Origin: Ligilactobacillus faecis
Lineage (GTDB): Bacteria; Bacillota; Bacilli; Lactobacillales; Lactobacillaceae
DNA length: 64,000 nucleotides
NCBI RefSeq assembly: GCF_029889745.1
Contig: NZ_CP123639.1
Coordinates: 1,058,501 to 1,122,500, forward strand
Direction: 5' to 3'
In this document: piece after piece, positions 36,518 to 45,024 of the stretch
Layout of the letters: each line of letters begins with the position of its first letter
Position numbering within the stretch: the stretch's first letter is position 1
The notes under the pieces: model-generated
Database searches by the model: none
What the model was told of the DNA's origin: nothing
Seen by the model: only the letters and a program-made list of their open reading frames with translations
Made by a program: the position numbers and the translations under genes

Positions 36518-37700
36518 GCAAGAATTTTTAAATGAATATACCGCAAAAAGAAAACAGACCGACTCGGTCAAATGGGATAATCTAAAGGCGATGTTTGGCA
36601 CAGATGATCTGTTGCCCCTTTGGGTCGCTGATATGGATTTCAAGGCACCTAAAGCAGTGCGTGAAGCGCTCCAAAAACGGATCGACTATGGAGTCTTTGG
36701 ATATTCTTTGACACCAGATGATTACTACGATCATTATTTCAAATGGCAAAAAGAGCGTTATGGGATCGAACTTCACCGCGATTGGCTTCGTTTTGGAACT
36801 GGGGTAGTCAACTCGCTGAATACGTTAGTCAAGTTGTTGACCAAAAAAGGCGATAGTGTCATGATCTTGCAACCAGTGTACTATCCATTCAAACGTGTCG
36901 TTGATAATAATGAACGCAAACTAGTCGTTTCAGATCTTAAAAATGAAGCAGGTAAATATTCGTTAGACTTTGATGATATCAAACAAAAGATCGAACAAGA
37001 GCACGTCAAACTCATGATCTTTTGTTCACCACATAATCCAGTCGGTCGCGTTTGGTCAGAAGAAGAGCTGACAGAGTTGTTGGAACTTTGTCGCAAGAAA
37101 CAAGTTTTAGTGATCGTCGATGAGATCCACCACGATCTGCTTGTAGGCAAGCGTCCTTTTGTTTCGGCGCTTTCGATCAAAGATGGACACTATCGGGATA
37201 ATTTGATCGTCGTGGATGCACCTTCAAAAACATTTAATCTCGCTTCATTGATGAATAGCCATGTGATCATACCAAACCCGCAAATGCGGATGCGCTATGA
37301 TCGTTTAGTTTCTCGGTTAGAAAGTCCAGCGGGAAGCATGTTAGGAAAGATCGCTGGAAGTGCTGCTTATCGCGCTGGAGCAACGTGGTTGGAAAATGTT
37401 TTGACGATCGTCAGGAAAAATTATCACTACGTTAAGACTGAATTGGAAAAAGCTTTTCCCAAAGTGCAGATCGCGCCTCTTGAAGGGACATATTTGATGT
37501 GGATCGACCTTTCGCAAGTCGTCTCACCTGCTGAACTTGAAACATTTATCAAACAAAAGGCGCATTTAGCTGTTGATTTTGGCGATTGGTTCGGTGAAGC
37601 AGGAAAAGGGCATATTCGTCTGAATTTGGCGACGACGCCAGAAAATATCGTTAAAGCGACTGACCAACTTATTTCTGCACTACGTGAAAAACAGAGCTAA
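36510..37700 (+). CDS. PatB/MalY-type PLP-dependent C-S lyase/aminotransferase
   Basis: A 396-residue fold-type I enzyme. DLLPLWVADMDFKAPKAV at the N-terminus is diagnostic for the MalY/PatB group, DEIHHDLL holds the PLP-binding Asp, and APSKTFNLASLMNSHVII the Schiff-base Lys. Such enzymes act as cystathionine beta-lyases or cysteine desulfhydrases, releasing sulfur volatiles. Overlap with the upstream transporter gene suggests co-transcription. Confidence 0.88.
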   Translation: MDEQEFLNEYTAKRKQTDSVKWDNLKAMFGTDDLLPLWVADMDFKAPKAVREALQKRIDYGVFGYSLTPDDYYDHYFKWQKERYGIELHRDWLRFGTGVVNSLNTLVKLLTKKGDSVMILQPVYYPFKRVVDNNERKLVVSDLKNEAGKYSLDFDDIKQKIEQEHVKLMIFCSPHNPVGRVWSEEELTELLELCRKKQVLVIVDEIHHDLLVGKRPFVSALSIKDGHYRDNLIVVDAPSKTFNLASLMNSHVIIPNPQMRMRYDRLVSRLESPAGSMLGKIAGSAAYRAGATWLENVLTIVRKNYHYVKTELEKAFPKVQIAPLEGTYLMWIDLSQVVSPAELETFIKQKAHLAVDFGDWFGEAGKGHIRLNLATTPENIVKATDQLISALREKQS

Positions 37701-37782
37701 ATTTTTTAAAGCACTAGGAATTTTTAGTGTTTCAGTGTAAAATAATTTTGTATCATAAACAAAAGAAAGAGGTTTGTACTAA

Positions 37783-38469
37783 ATGGCAAAATTAGTATTT
37801 ATCCGTCACGGACAAAGTGAATGGAACTTAGAGAACCTTTTCACAGGTTGGGTCGACGTCAACTTGAGTGAACAAGGCGAACGTGAAGCTAAAGAAGCTG
37901 GCCGTAAATTAAAAGAAGCAGGCATCGAATTTGATCAAGCTTACACATCTGTGTTGACACGTGCCATCAAGACTTTACACTTCGCACTTGAAGAATCAGG
38001 CCAATTATGGATCCCTGAAACAAAATCTTGGCGTTTGAACGAACGTCACTACGGTGCATTGCAAGGTAAAAACAAAGCTGATGCAGCTGAAAAATACGGT
38101 GACGAACAAGTTCACATCTGGCGTCGTTCTTACGATGTATTGCCTCCACTTTTGGACGCAAACGACGAAGGTTCTGCAGCAAACGACCGTCGTTACGCAG
38201 AATTAGACCCACGTATCATCCCTGGTGGTGAAAACTTGAAGGTTACTTTGGAACGTGTTATCCCATTCTGGGAAGACAACATCGCTCCAGACTTGTTAGA
38301 TGGCAAGAACGTTATCGTTGCCGCACACGGTAACTCATTACGTGCCTTGACAAAATACATTGAAAACATCTCTGATGAAGACATCATGGACGTTGAAATG
38401 GCAACAGGTCAACCAGTTGTTTATGAATTGGACGACAACTTGAACATTGTCTCCAAAGAAAAGCTTTAA
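37783..38469 (+). CDS. gpmA: 2,3-bisphosphoglycerate-dependent phosphoglycerate mutase
   Basis: A 228-residue glycolytic enzyme. [10 protein letters not shown] has the phosphohistidine, [11 protein letters not shown] the substrate loop and [11 protein letters not shown] the second catalytic His. AAAGAGG precedes the ATG. The gene uses preferred codons (AAC, GAC, CGT) typical of very highly expressed genes. Its last 16 codons and the following terminator are repeated at 39198, which marks this 3' end as an integration target. Confidence 0.96.
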   Translation: MAKLVFIRHGQSEWNLENLFTGWVDVNLSEQGEREAKEAGRKLKEAGIEFDQAYTSVLTRAIKTLHFALEESGQLWIPETKSWRLNERHYGALQGKNKADAAEKYGDEQVHIWRRSYDVLPPLLDANDEGSAANDRRYAELDPRIIPGGENLKVTLERVIPFWEDNIAPDLLDGKNVIVAAHGNSLRALTKYIENISDEDIMDVEMATGQPVVYELDDNLNIVSKEKL

Positions 38470-38620
38470 GATAAAGCCTTTCGATAAAAGCGTGATCTCC
38501 TAAGTGAGACCACGCTTTTTTTACATATCGTGACGATTCATGACGAATAAATGACGACTTGTGCCAAATGTTAGGAATAGGAATTTCTCGGGAAATAAGT
38601 TGTGAAAAGTGCCCAAAGAT
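38422..38620 (+). repeat. gpmA 3'-end repeat, copy A
   Basis: From TATGAATTGG through the stop, terminator and the ATGACGA-rich stretch, this matches 39198-39396 with scattered substitutions. In the coding part the differences are synonymous ([15 protein letters not shown] in both). Confidence 0.85.
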
Positions 38621-38797
38621 AATTCTCTAAATATTTAAGCAATTTTTATTTGCCTCTATAATCTTTAATAGAATAAACTGTTTATCAAGAACGAGGAATT
38701 GTTTTCCATTCTTTTAGCTGTTTTATTGAGGTGTAAAAGAATTTTGATAGAACTAATTATCTGTTTTTTGTATATTTTTCTATAAAGGAGGGACTTC
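38470..38797. other. Gap after gpmA: terminator, ATGACGA repeats, XRE promoter region
   Basis: Holds the gpmA terminator (38487-38522), then three TGACGA units about 12 bases apart (38531-38560) resembling arm-type recombinase sites, then AT-rich sequence with the promoter of the XRE gene. No gene was seen. Confidence 0.5.
38487..38522 (+). terminator. gpmA terminator
   Basis: AAAAGCGTG ... CACGCTTTTTTT with an inner TCTC/GAGA pairing. Confidence 0.85.
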
Positions 38798-39187
38798 ATG
38801 AGATTAGGAGATAAAATAAAAGATAGACGTTTAGAATTGAGGTTGACGCAAGACCAAGTTGCTCAAGAACTGTATATATCGCGACAAACTTTGTCTAATT
38901 GGGAAAATAATAAGACACTTCCAGACATTCAAAGTTTGATTTCATTGAGTGATCTCTATGGGCTCTCTTTAGATGAATTAATAAGGAATGATAAAAGATT
39001 GCAAAAAAAAATCAAAATTAAGGACAATTTTGAAGATATAGTTATGTATCTAGGATGTATTATGGTTCCTATTAGTGTTATTTTTCTATCAGGCTTTCTT
39101 TCTATTTTAGTATCTAGTGCTGGTGTGTTGTGTATTCTTTTGAGTAAAGATATAGCTGAAAATCTAAAGAAACTATTTACAAACTAA
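38798..39187 (+). CDS. XRE-family regulator with C-terminal membrane tail
   Basis: A 129-residue protein. Residues 5-60 are a Cro/C1-type helix-turn-helix (DRRLELRLTQDQVAQELYI ... SRQTLSNWENNKTLPDI). Residues of about 80-120 form two hydrophobic segments (VMYLGCIMVPISVIFLSGFL, SILVSSAGVLCILLS), so the DNA-binding domain is probably tethered to the membrane. AAAGGAGGG precedes the ATG. It sits alone between two copies of the gpmA 3' repeat, has AT-rich codons and lacks the host GATC habit, all signs of acquisition. Its target is unknown. Confidence 0.85.
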   Translation: MRLGDKIKDRRLELRLTQDQVAQELYISRQTLSNWENNKTLPDIQSLISLSDLYGLSLDELIRNDKRLQKKIKIKDNFEDIVMYLGCIMVPISVIFLSGFLSILVSSAGVLCILLSKDIAENLKKLFTN

Positions 39188-40003
39188 TCTTTGGCAGTAT
39201 GAATTGGATGACAACTTAAACATTGTCTCCAAAGAAAAGCTTTAAGATAAAGCCTTTCGCTAAAAAAGCGTGTTCTCAAACGAGAGCACGCTTTTTTGTG
39301 TATCGTGACTATACATGACGAACAAATGACGAGTTAGGACAAATATTAGGGCGTAGGTATGTCCTAGGAAATGAGTTGGAAGAAGTACCCCAAGTACTCT
39401 CATCAGTAAAAAGCTTGTAAGATGATAGATATCAATGAGATGATAAAGGATCCCTTCTTTCTAATAGCAACAAGAAGGTAGAATCAATATGATGCCGCTC
39501 GATCATTAGAAGAAATGAAAAATGAAGGCTTTAAATCATTTGATAGTGTTTGAATCAATAAAAGAACCTAAACGATGAAGATTAAGCGTACTCCTATTTT
39601 TAACAGGAATTACAAGTACTTAAAGAGTTAACTTATATCACCAATGACGAATATAGGCAAAAAGAAACATTGGATGATTCAGATTGAAAGAATAAAAGAA
39701 GGACACAAATACTTTGTAAATAAGTAAGGTAACGGAGAAAATAGATTAGAAGCAGTATATAAAATTGGGGATGCTACTTAATTTTTGTATTTAGAAAATG
39801 AATCTAGACCATTTTCTCTAATACAATGTAGTTGATTCCACACCTTCAAATCAAAAATAAGAAACTAATTATTGACAAATATATATAATTTTTTTAAAAT
39901 ATCAGTCAAATAAAAAAGAAGTTGATGTGAAATACAAAATAATAAGTGAGTAAAAGTATTCAAAATATTGACTGAGAATGATTCGTTAGAAGGGGAATGC
40001 GAA
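39188..40003. other. 816-base gap: repeat copy B and decayed sequence
   Basis: After the repeat (39198-39396) comes AT-rich DNA with only short frames. Segments such as SLEEMKNEGFKSFDSV (about 39508) and NYKYLKELTYITNDEYRQKETL (about 39609) read like broken coding sequence with stops between. No family was recognised. No GATC occurs in 39661-39960, unlike the host genes. Confidence 0.4.
39198..39396 (+). repeat. gpmA 3'-end repeat, copy B
   Basis: Carries the same last 15 gpmA residues, stop and a terminator (39262-39297, AAAAAAGCGTGTTCTC/GAGAGCACGCTTTTTT), offset 776 bases from copy A. The preceding sequence is not gpmA, so it is a 3' fragment only. Confidence 0.85.
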
Positions 40004-40858
40004 TTGAATATTAAAAAGTCTTCATCTCGATCCGATGACCACTATTCGAAGAAATTGCGTAGTTTGACAAAAGAAGTTGCTAGCGTGGGGAGTGCGGACG
40101 GCAATTACGTTGATAAGTTTCGCTTAGTGAAAAAAGCAAGCAAGTTCGCACCAGATGAAAATGAAGTTTCATTTTTGCAGAGGCATGTTCTTCAAGTATA
40201 TTTAATTTTTGTGATCCAATTATTCTATACTGGAATAGTATCATGGTATATGTATTTGCATCCAAAGTTGCTTTTGAAATTGTTGAAGGGCCTTCTTTTT
40301 GCTCATGGTCTAGTATTTCTTGCACTGTGTTTTGTTCTATTAGCTTTATTGACTTTTGCACAAAAAACTGATTCTTTAATACTAGGTATGGTAGCTACTC
40401 TTGGATTCACGACAGCATGGGGGATAGTGATGGGACTTGTACCCATTTTTTACGACGGAAAACTGATTTTTGAGGCTTTGGTGCTGACGATCATTATTTA
40501 TTTGGGTAGCGCATTGTTTGGTTTTTTGACAAGAAACAATTTAACCGGGTGGGGAACACCATTATTTGGTGGATTATTGGCATTGATCGCATTGGGCTTC
40601 TTTCAGCACTATTATGCTAATAGTTTTTTGAACATAGTAATTTTAATTGCGGACATTATTATCTTTACACTGTATAGTGCATATGATAATCAAATGATCA
40701 AAATACGTTTCTTAGACAAGTTGCGTGACGGTGTTCCTGACTCTGGAAAGTCATGGTGGCTGTTAGCTATGTCTAGCTCAATAGATATTTACTTAGACTT
40801 TGTTAATTTATTTTTGGATATTCTGAATCTTTTAGGTGACGGTGACGATGACGATTGA
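40004..40858 (+). CDS. Bax inhibitor-1/YccA-like membrane protein
   Basis: A product of about 284 residues starting at TTG 40004, 6 bases after GAAGGGGA; a TTG at 39968 would add 12 residues. About 80 hydrophilic residues precede seven hydrophobic segments. The C-terminal pattern (LYSAYDNQMIKIRF, SSSIDIYLDFVNLFLDILNLLG) resembles the BI-1/UPF0005 family, which act as pH-sensitive calcium leak channels or protease modulators. A tail of Asp residues ends the protein. The long N-terminal domain is unusual for that family. It lies inside the island, with non-host codon use. Confidence 0.65.
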   Translation: MNIKKSSSRSDDHYSKKLRSLTKEVASVGSADGNYVDKFRLVKKASKFAPDENEVSFLQRHVLQVYLIFVIQLFYTGIVSWYMYLHPKLLLKLLKGLLFAHGLVFLALCFVLLALLTFAQKTDSLILGMVATLGFTTAWGIVMGLVPIFYDGKLIFEALVLTIIIYLGSALFGFLTRNNLTGWGTPLFGGLLALIALGFFQHYYANSFLNIVILIADIIIFTLYSAYDNQMIKIRFLDKLRDGVPDSGKSWWLLAMSSSIDIYLDFVNLFLDILNLLGDGDDDD

Positions 40859-41109
40859 GGATCAATTTTAGCCATTAAGATGATCATTTGATAAATCCAA
40901 AAACTTTAATTAAAAGTGGATATGTGAGAAAGATCATGGTTAACAATGACTGGGGATATTTTAAAGTGCAACAAAGAACTTTTCCTTCATTTCCATGTAT
41001 ACGTGACACAAAATTTTGAAAACAGGTGAATCCAATTAATGGACGGTAGCAAATAGAATTAGAAAGAGAGGAGTAATATTATTCATGTCATAATATTACA
41101 AAATGGGAT

Positions 41110-41658
41110 ATGGAAAATGAGTATATTGTATATCAGAGTAGGTTAAGGATAGTTGGAAAACTTTTACTTGGGGTGTTTATGATACTTCTGTTCCTCTTTG
41201 CCTTTTTTGTTGGAGTGCTTGAACAGCAATGGTTGCCTTTAGTTATAAGCATCATAGGTTTTATATTTTTTGGATACTTCGAGATTTATATCATAAAACA
41301 ACTTTTTGTGGGTAGAAAACTGGTGGTATTGACCGTTGAAGGTTTTTACGATTTCAGTTCAGTAATTTCCCCCAAAAATCAATTGATTCCATGGAGTCAG
41401 GTAGCAAAAATTGAAAAAATAGATTTTGCTGAACAAGAGTTTGTCTCCGTCTATCTGAAAAACTCAGAGGAGATTTTATCTGAATTACCTACTATGTCGA
41501 AAAAATTAATAGCTACAAATGTAAAGATGGGCTTTGGAGAAATCAGTATCAATCTAAATAGTGCAAAAAAATGTACGGTTAATAAGTTGATCGCAAAAAT
41601 GAATAGGTACAAAGCCCTAAGTACTTTGCATAAAGACATAGATCGATCTGATAATTAG
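41110..41658 (+). CDS. STM3941-like protein with two membrane segments
   Basis: A 182-residue protein. Two hydrophobic segments (about 16-62) are followed by a soluble domain with a PH-like pattern (LVVLTVEGFYDFSSVI ... IPWSQVAKIEKIDF ... VSVYLKN). This arrangement matches small STM3941-type proteins of unknown function. GGGATATGG lies before the ATG. It is 250 bases after the BI-1-like gene, in the same direction, and may form a cargo unit with it. A weak hairpin terminator follows (41669-41703). Confidence 0.6.
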   Translation: MENEYIVYQSRLRIVGKLLLGVFMILLFLFAFFVGVLEQQWLPLVISIIGFIFFGYFEIYIIKQLFVGRKLVVLTVEGFYDFSSVISPKNQLIPWSQVAKIEKIDFAEQEFVSVYLKNSEEILSELPTMSKKLIATNVKMGFGEISINLNSAKKCTVNKLIAKMNRYKALSTLHKDIDRSDN

Positions 41659-41965
41659 TATCAAGCGTTTAATAGAGTACCTCAAATACTCTGTTATTTT
41701 TTGGATATTTAATACTGACGAAAAAGTGGGAATTTTAAGCAAACATATCCTACAGAAGGGAGAAGATAGGAAATAAAGCATGTTTAGAAAGGTAAACATG
41801 TAAAATATACTTTGATTAAATTTTTACTTCTTTAAATAGAAAATATAAGCAGTGAATAACCATATAAAAGTTTGAGATAGAAATGAAATGATAAATTTCA
41901 TATGATATATATAAAACATTTTTAAGATACCATTTTTTGTTGTTTATCATGTGTTTATAACCCAG

Positions 41966-42050
41966 ACAATAACTTGAACCATTCTCCAGAAAAGCATACA
42001 GTTTTCTACACAAAAAAGCGTGTTCTCAAACGAGAGCCCGCTTTTTTGTG
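41966..42050 (+). repeat. Degraded gpmA 3'-end repeat, copy C
   Basis: GACAATAACTTGAACCATTC and the following bases are a decayed version of the last gpmA codons. The terminator AAAAAAGCGTGTTCTC ... GAGAGCCCGCTTTTTT (42012-42047) is nearly identical to copy B with one substitution in the stem. It also terminates the convergent gene at 42055. Confidence 0.7.
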
Positions 42051-42054
42051 CACA

Positions 42055-42276
42055 TTACGTTATGCTAGCAATAAAATACAAGACTGTGGATAAGGTCATC
42101 AACACAAGGCAACTAAAAAGGAAAAGTGATGAACGATCATTTTCCAAAAAGGTCATACCAAGTGTGAGAGCCAGCAAAAGTTCTGGGTGAAAGTTGAAGA
42201 TCTGCAATAAAAGATGTGTAACAAGAAAAACGATAAACAAGACGATCTGGATCCTTTGTAAGACTTTAAAGCGCAT
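42055..42276 (-). CDS. Small two- or three-segment membrane protein
   Basis: A 73-residue product with two clear hydrophobic segments (IVLFIVFLVTHLLLQIF, LFLFSCLVLMTLSTVLYFI) and a possible third between them. AAAAGGGGGAAC precedes the ATG by a few bases, and copy C's terminator follows the stop. I do not recognise it. It may be the original gene downstream of gpmA before the island arrived. Confidence 0.55.
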   Translation of the reverse strand: MRFKVLQRIQIVLFIVFLVTHLLLQIFNFHPELLLALTLGMTFLENDRSSLFLFSCLVLMTLSTVLYFIASIT

Positions 42277-42484
42277 GCTTGTTCCCCCTTTTTATATCAG
42301 TGATCGTATTCTAGATCATAGTAGTGGTATAGATGTTGTTTAATATCTGTTTTAATGTGTTATATCATAATTTAAGCAAACATTAAAGGTATTATAGATG
42401 CGCTTTGATTTTAATGATCACCAAAATTTTAATGAGATTCAGCCGGAAATCCCGTGACTTTAGTCATGTGATGGATAGGCCCTG

Positions 42485-42934
42485 TCAAGCTCCGTAAGGG
42501 GCTTTTTTCATCTCATTGTATTTTTGATCGTTTATATATTTTTCAACTACTTCTTTACTCATATTACCTAACGTGCTCATGTAGTAACTAGGAGACCATA
42601 AATGACCACTCCAGTATCGAGACTGCCGAATTTCCGGGTGTCGACGTAAGAAAATAAAGGCACTTCTGCCTTTGAGCGCTTTGATGGCGCTAGTCGGTGC
42701 CTTGCTAGGCGGAAAGCTAATTAAGACATGAACATGGTCAGGCATAACTTCCATTTTCTCGATTACGATTTCGTTATCCTCGGCTACTTGCCATAGGATA
42801 TCCTTCATTTCGTTTGATAACTCATCAGTAGTAAAAGTTTTATGACGATATTTAGTAACCCAAATTAGATGGAAATGGAAGTTATAGATATATCGTCTGG
42901 TATATACTGCGTCTTTGATTTTATCTTTACTCAT
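42485..42934 (-). CDS. tnpA: IS200/IS605 Y1 transposase TnpA
   Basis: A 149-residue HUH single-strand transposase. The metal-binding HVH is at residues 67-69 (MPDHVHVLISFPP) and the nucleophile is Tyr133 in VVEKYINDQ. WSGHLWSPSYYMSTLG is conserved. The ATG at 42934 fits the family N-terminus; the frame further upstream runs into the tnpB control region. All catalytic residues are present, so it may be active. Confidence 0.93.
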   Translation of the reverse strand: MSKDKIKDAVYTRRYIYNFHFHLIWVTKYRHKTFTTDELSNEMKDILWQVAEDNEIVIEKMEVMPDHVHVLISFPPSKAPTSAIKALKGRSAFIFLRRHPEIRQSRYWSGHLWSPSYYMSTLGNMSKEVVEKYINDQKYNEMKKAPYGA

Positions 42935-43008
42935 TTTATTTACCCCTATATTTATTATCATTGACATATGATACAATATCATTATATCAATTAAGGAGGT
43001 GAAATTAA

Positions 43009-44259
43009 ATGAAGTCAATGGCAAAAATGCAATATCATTATGGCCTGAAAATGCGTTGCTACCCTAGTGACCAACAAAAGCAGTTGATTAAAATTAACAG
43101 TGACGCTAGTCGCTTTATCTATAACGAAATGGTTGCGATCGGTAAGGAACTGATGCAACTTCGCAGAGTTAAGTTACCGATTGACACAGTCCAGGAGCGT
43201 ATTAAGCAACTAACTATGCGTCAAAACGCTAAACAAATGTCTAATCACTATCAATTTTTAGAAGATAAACGAATTGACAGTTTGGCGAAAGCTAATGCCA
43301 TTCAGAACTACCGAAAAGCTTGGAATGCCTTTCGGAAGGTTCACACTGCTGGTGTTCCTAAATTTCATCGAAAGAGTTATCGCTGGAGTTATCAAACTAA
43401 TTGTCAATACCCAGGGCAAAAGACTGCGTTGCTAACTAACGGTACAGTATGTTTTTTAGATAAGCACCATGTTAAAGTGCCTAAAATTGGTCGGTTACGG
43501 ATTACGGGTTCTCAAGCGCGCCTATTGAAAAGAGCGTGTGAAACTAGAATTGGCACAGTAACTTTGACTAAAGATCCAGCAGATCGCTTTTTCATATCAA
43601 TGCAACTAGCTTCAGATGAACCTTTTGTTAAAGTGTCCAAGGCTAATCACGGACATATTGGAATTGATCTTAATACTGATAATTTCTTAACCGATAATGA
43701 AGGTAACACAGTTCCTAACCCACGATATTATCGTACTATTAAAGGCAAATTAGCCAAAGAACAGCGTATTCTATCTAGACGACAACGCCGTGCCAAGAAA
43801 GAACATCGCTCTTTACAGAATAGTAAAAATTACCAAAAGCAACGCTTGTTAGTTGCCAAACTCCATGCCAAAGTAATGAACCAAAGACATAATTTTCTCC
43901 AACAAATCTCTACTGCACTAATCAAGAACCACGATTTAGTAGTAGCTGAGGAGTTGCGTAGTAAGAATATGCTCAAGAATCATGCTTTAGCGCTTAGTAT
44001 TTCTGACGTTGGCTGGCGAACATTTCTCGGCATGTTGGCTTATAAAGCTAAGCTGTATAATCATCAGTTCGTGACTGTCAGCCCGAAAAATACTACTCAA
44101 ACTTGCAATGATTGTAGTTTTATCATGGGAACTAATAACACCGAGAAACTAACCTTGGCTGATCGTGAATGGACGTGTCCTAATTGCGGTATTCATCATA
44201 TTCGTGACTGGAATGCCGCTAAGAATATTCTTGATAAGGGAATAGCTAAACTAGCCTAG
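43009..44259 (+). CDS. tnpB: TnpB RNA-guided nuclease of an IS605 element
   Basis: A 416-residue TnpB (OrfB). The RuvC catalytic residues are Asp220 (GHIGIDLNTD), Glu314 (VVAEELRS) and Asp400 (HHIRDWNAAKN). A zinc ribbon uses Cys366, Cys369, Cys390 and Cys393. AAGGAGGTG precedes the ATG. TnpB proteins are guided by an RNA from the element's right end to cut donor sites, helping element retention. With all residues intact this one could be active. Its isoleucine codons do not follow the host pattern. Confidence 0.94.
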   Translation: MKSMAKMQYHYGLKMRCYPSDQQKQLIKINSDASRFIYNEMVAIGKELMQLRRVKLPIDTVQERIKQLTMRQNAKQMSNHYQFLEDKRIDSLAKANAIQNYRKAWNAFRKVHTAGVPKFHRKSYRWSYQTNCQYPGQKTALLTNGTVCFLDKHHVKVPKIGRLRITGSQARLLKRACETRIGTVTLTKDPADRFFISMQLASDEPFVKVSKANHGHIGIDLNTDNFLTDNEGNTVPNPRYYRTIKGKLAKEQRILSRRQRRAKKEHRSLQNSKNYQKQRLLVAKLHAKVMNQRHNFLQQISTALIKNHDLVVAEELRSKNMLKNHALALSISDVGWRTFLGMLAYKAKLYNHQFVTVSPKNTTQTCNDCSFIMGTNNTEKLTLADREWTCPNCGIHHIRDWNAAKNILDKGIAKLA

Positions 44260-44440
44260 CTTATCTGTCCCTATGGCAACCTAGGGACATAAAAGGCGTT
44301 GGTAATTAGACGACCGCTACTTGATTGCAACTTTGGTTGGTCAAGCAAGTTGTCCCTATCTACGCAAATTGTGGTCTGAAACTCACGAGGATTTTCGGCT
44401 CACAAGCCATTGACTTTAGTCAGTGGTGGTTGACTAACGG
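44200..44440 (+). ncRNA. Predicted omega RNA (reRNA) from the tnpB 3' end and right end
   Basis: By analogy with characterised TnpB systems the guide RNA covers the end of the ORF and the right end. Here the region after the stop has GTCCCTA/TAGGGAC (44268-44290) and other pairing segments and ends in the right-end hairpin; the guide would be the flanking bases after about 44426. This is positional inference. Confidence 0.4.
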
Positions 44441-44833
44441 ATAAGTATATGTAGCTTTGGCTTGTGGTGCAGTGTTGAAATTTTGCCACAGACTAGTTTT
44501 ATGTAAGTCAAAAACGTAAAAAGCTTGTGTTTCGCTAGGACGAGCATAATCAAGATGTCCGTCGTGCATGGGATACGTGGCATCGCGGTGTTTGACGAGA
44601 TAATTCAAGTTATTTTTTTGAGCAACTTTTGTAATACTTGTGATGATCTGCTGAAATTCTTTTTGGTCGTGAGCGCTGAACGGAACTCTAAAAGGCGTGA
44701 AATGCTGGCTTGTTTCAAGTTGCTCCAAAGCCATCGTGACGGATGTCTGATAGTTGCTGTAATAGACAGTGAGTGCGTTAAAGATCAAGCTAAATAAAAA
44801 GATCGTAAATAAAAAACAATTTCGCTGTTTCAT
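44420..44833 (-). pseudogene. Gene fragment cut by the IS605 right end
   Basis: The N-terminal about 138 residues of a protein with one N-terminal membrane segment (QRNCFLFTIFLFSLIFNALTVYY) and an outer domain. GGGGAAAAATT precedes the ATG at 44833. The frame runs into the IS right-end hairpin and stops there after an artificial tail. The flank left of the IS (42300-42440) does not continue it, so the rest has been lost. The start recalls bacteriocin-associated membrane proteins, but this is weak. Confidence 0.6.
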
Positions 44834-44972
44834 AAATTTTTCCCCATGAACTTTCCCCAAAGTTTTTGCTCTCAAATTATAGCAAGTCTAAAAGTAAAAA
44901 TGTGCTTGTAACACAGATATAACGGATAAGTTATCAGTTTGTAATGGATAAAATACTATAATCCCAAAAATA

Positions 44973-44986
44973 GTTGCATTTGCAAC
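44973..44986. promoter_or_regulatory. MarR-type palindrome
   Basis: GTTGCATTTGCAAC has perfect 6-bp arms and lies 39 bases before the marR start, near the probable promoter. Likely autoregulatory operator. Confidence 0.6.
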
Positions 44987-45024
44987 AAAAATAGTTTATA
45001 GTCAGATCTAAGGATGTGAGCCAA

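Larger units (their letters stand above)
42441..44440. mobile_element. IS605-type element with divergent tnpA and tnpB
   Basis: Both ends carry a hairpin built on TGACTTTAGTCA: left at 42453-42468 (CGTGAC-TTTA-GTCATG) and right at 44407-44426 (CCATTGAC-TTTA-GTCAGTGG). Between them tnpA and tnpB are divergent. IS200/IS605 elements make no target duplication, so the exact ends are uncertain by some tens of bases. A truncated gene abuts the right end. Confidence 0.8.

Noticed and set aside
40080-40361. 93-codon minus-strand frame opposite the BI-1-like gene
   Set aside because: No ribosome site and no protein features; the plus-strand frame has clear membrane segments.
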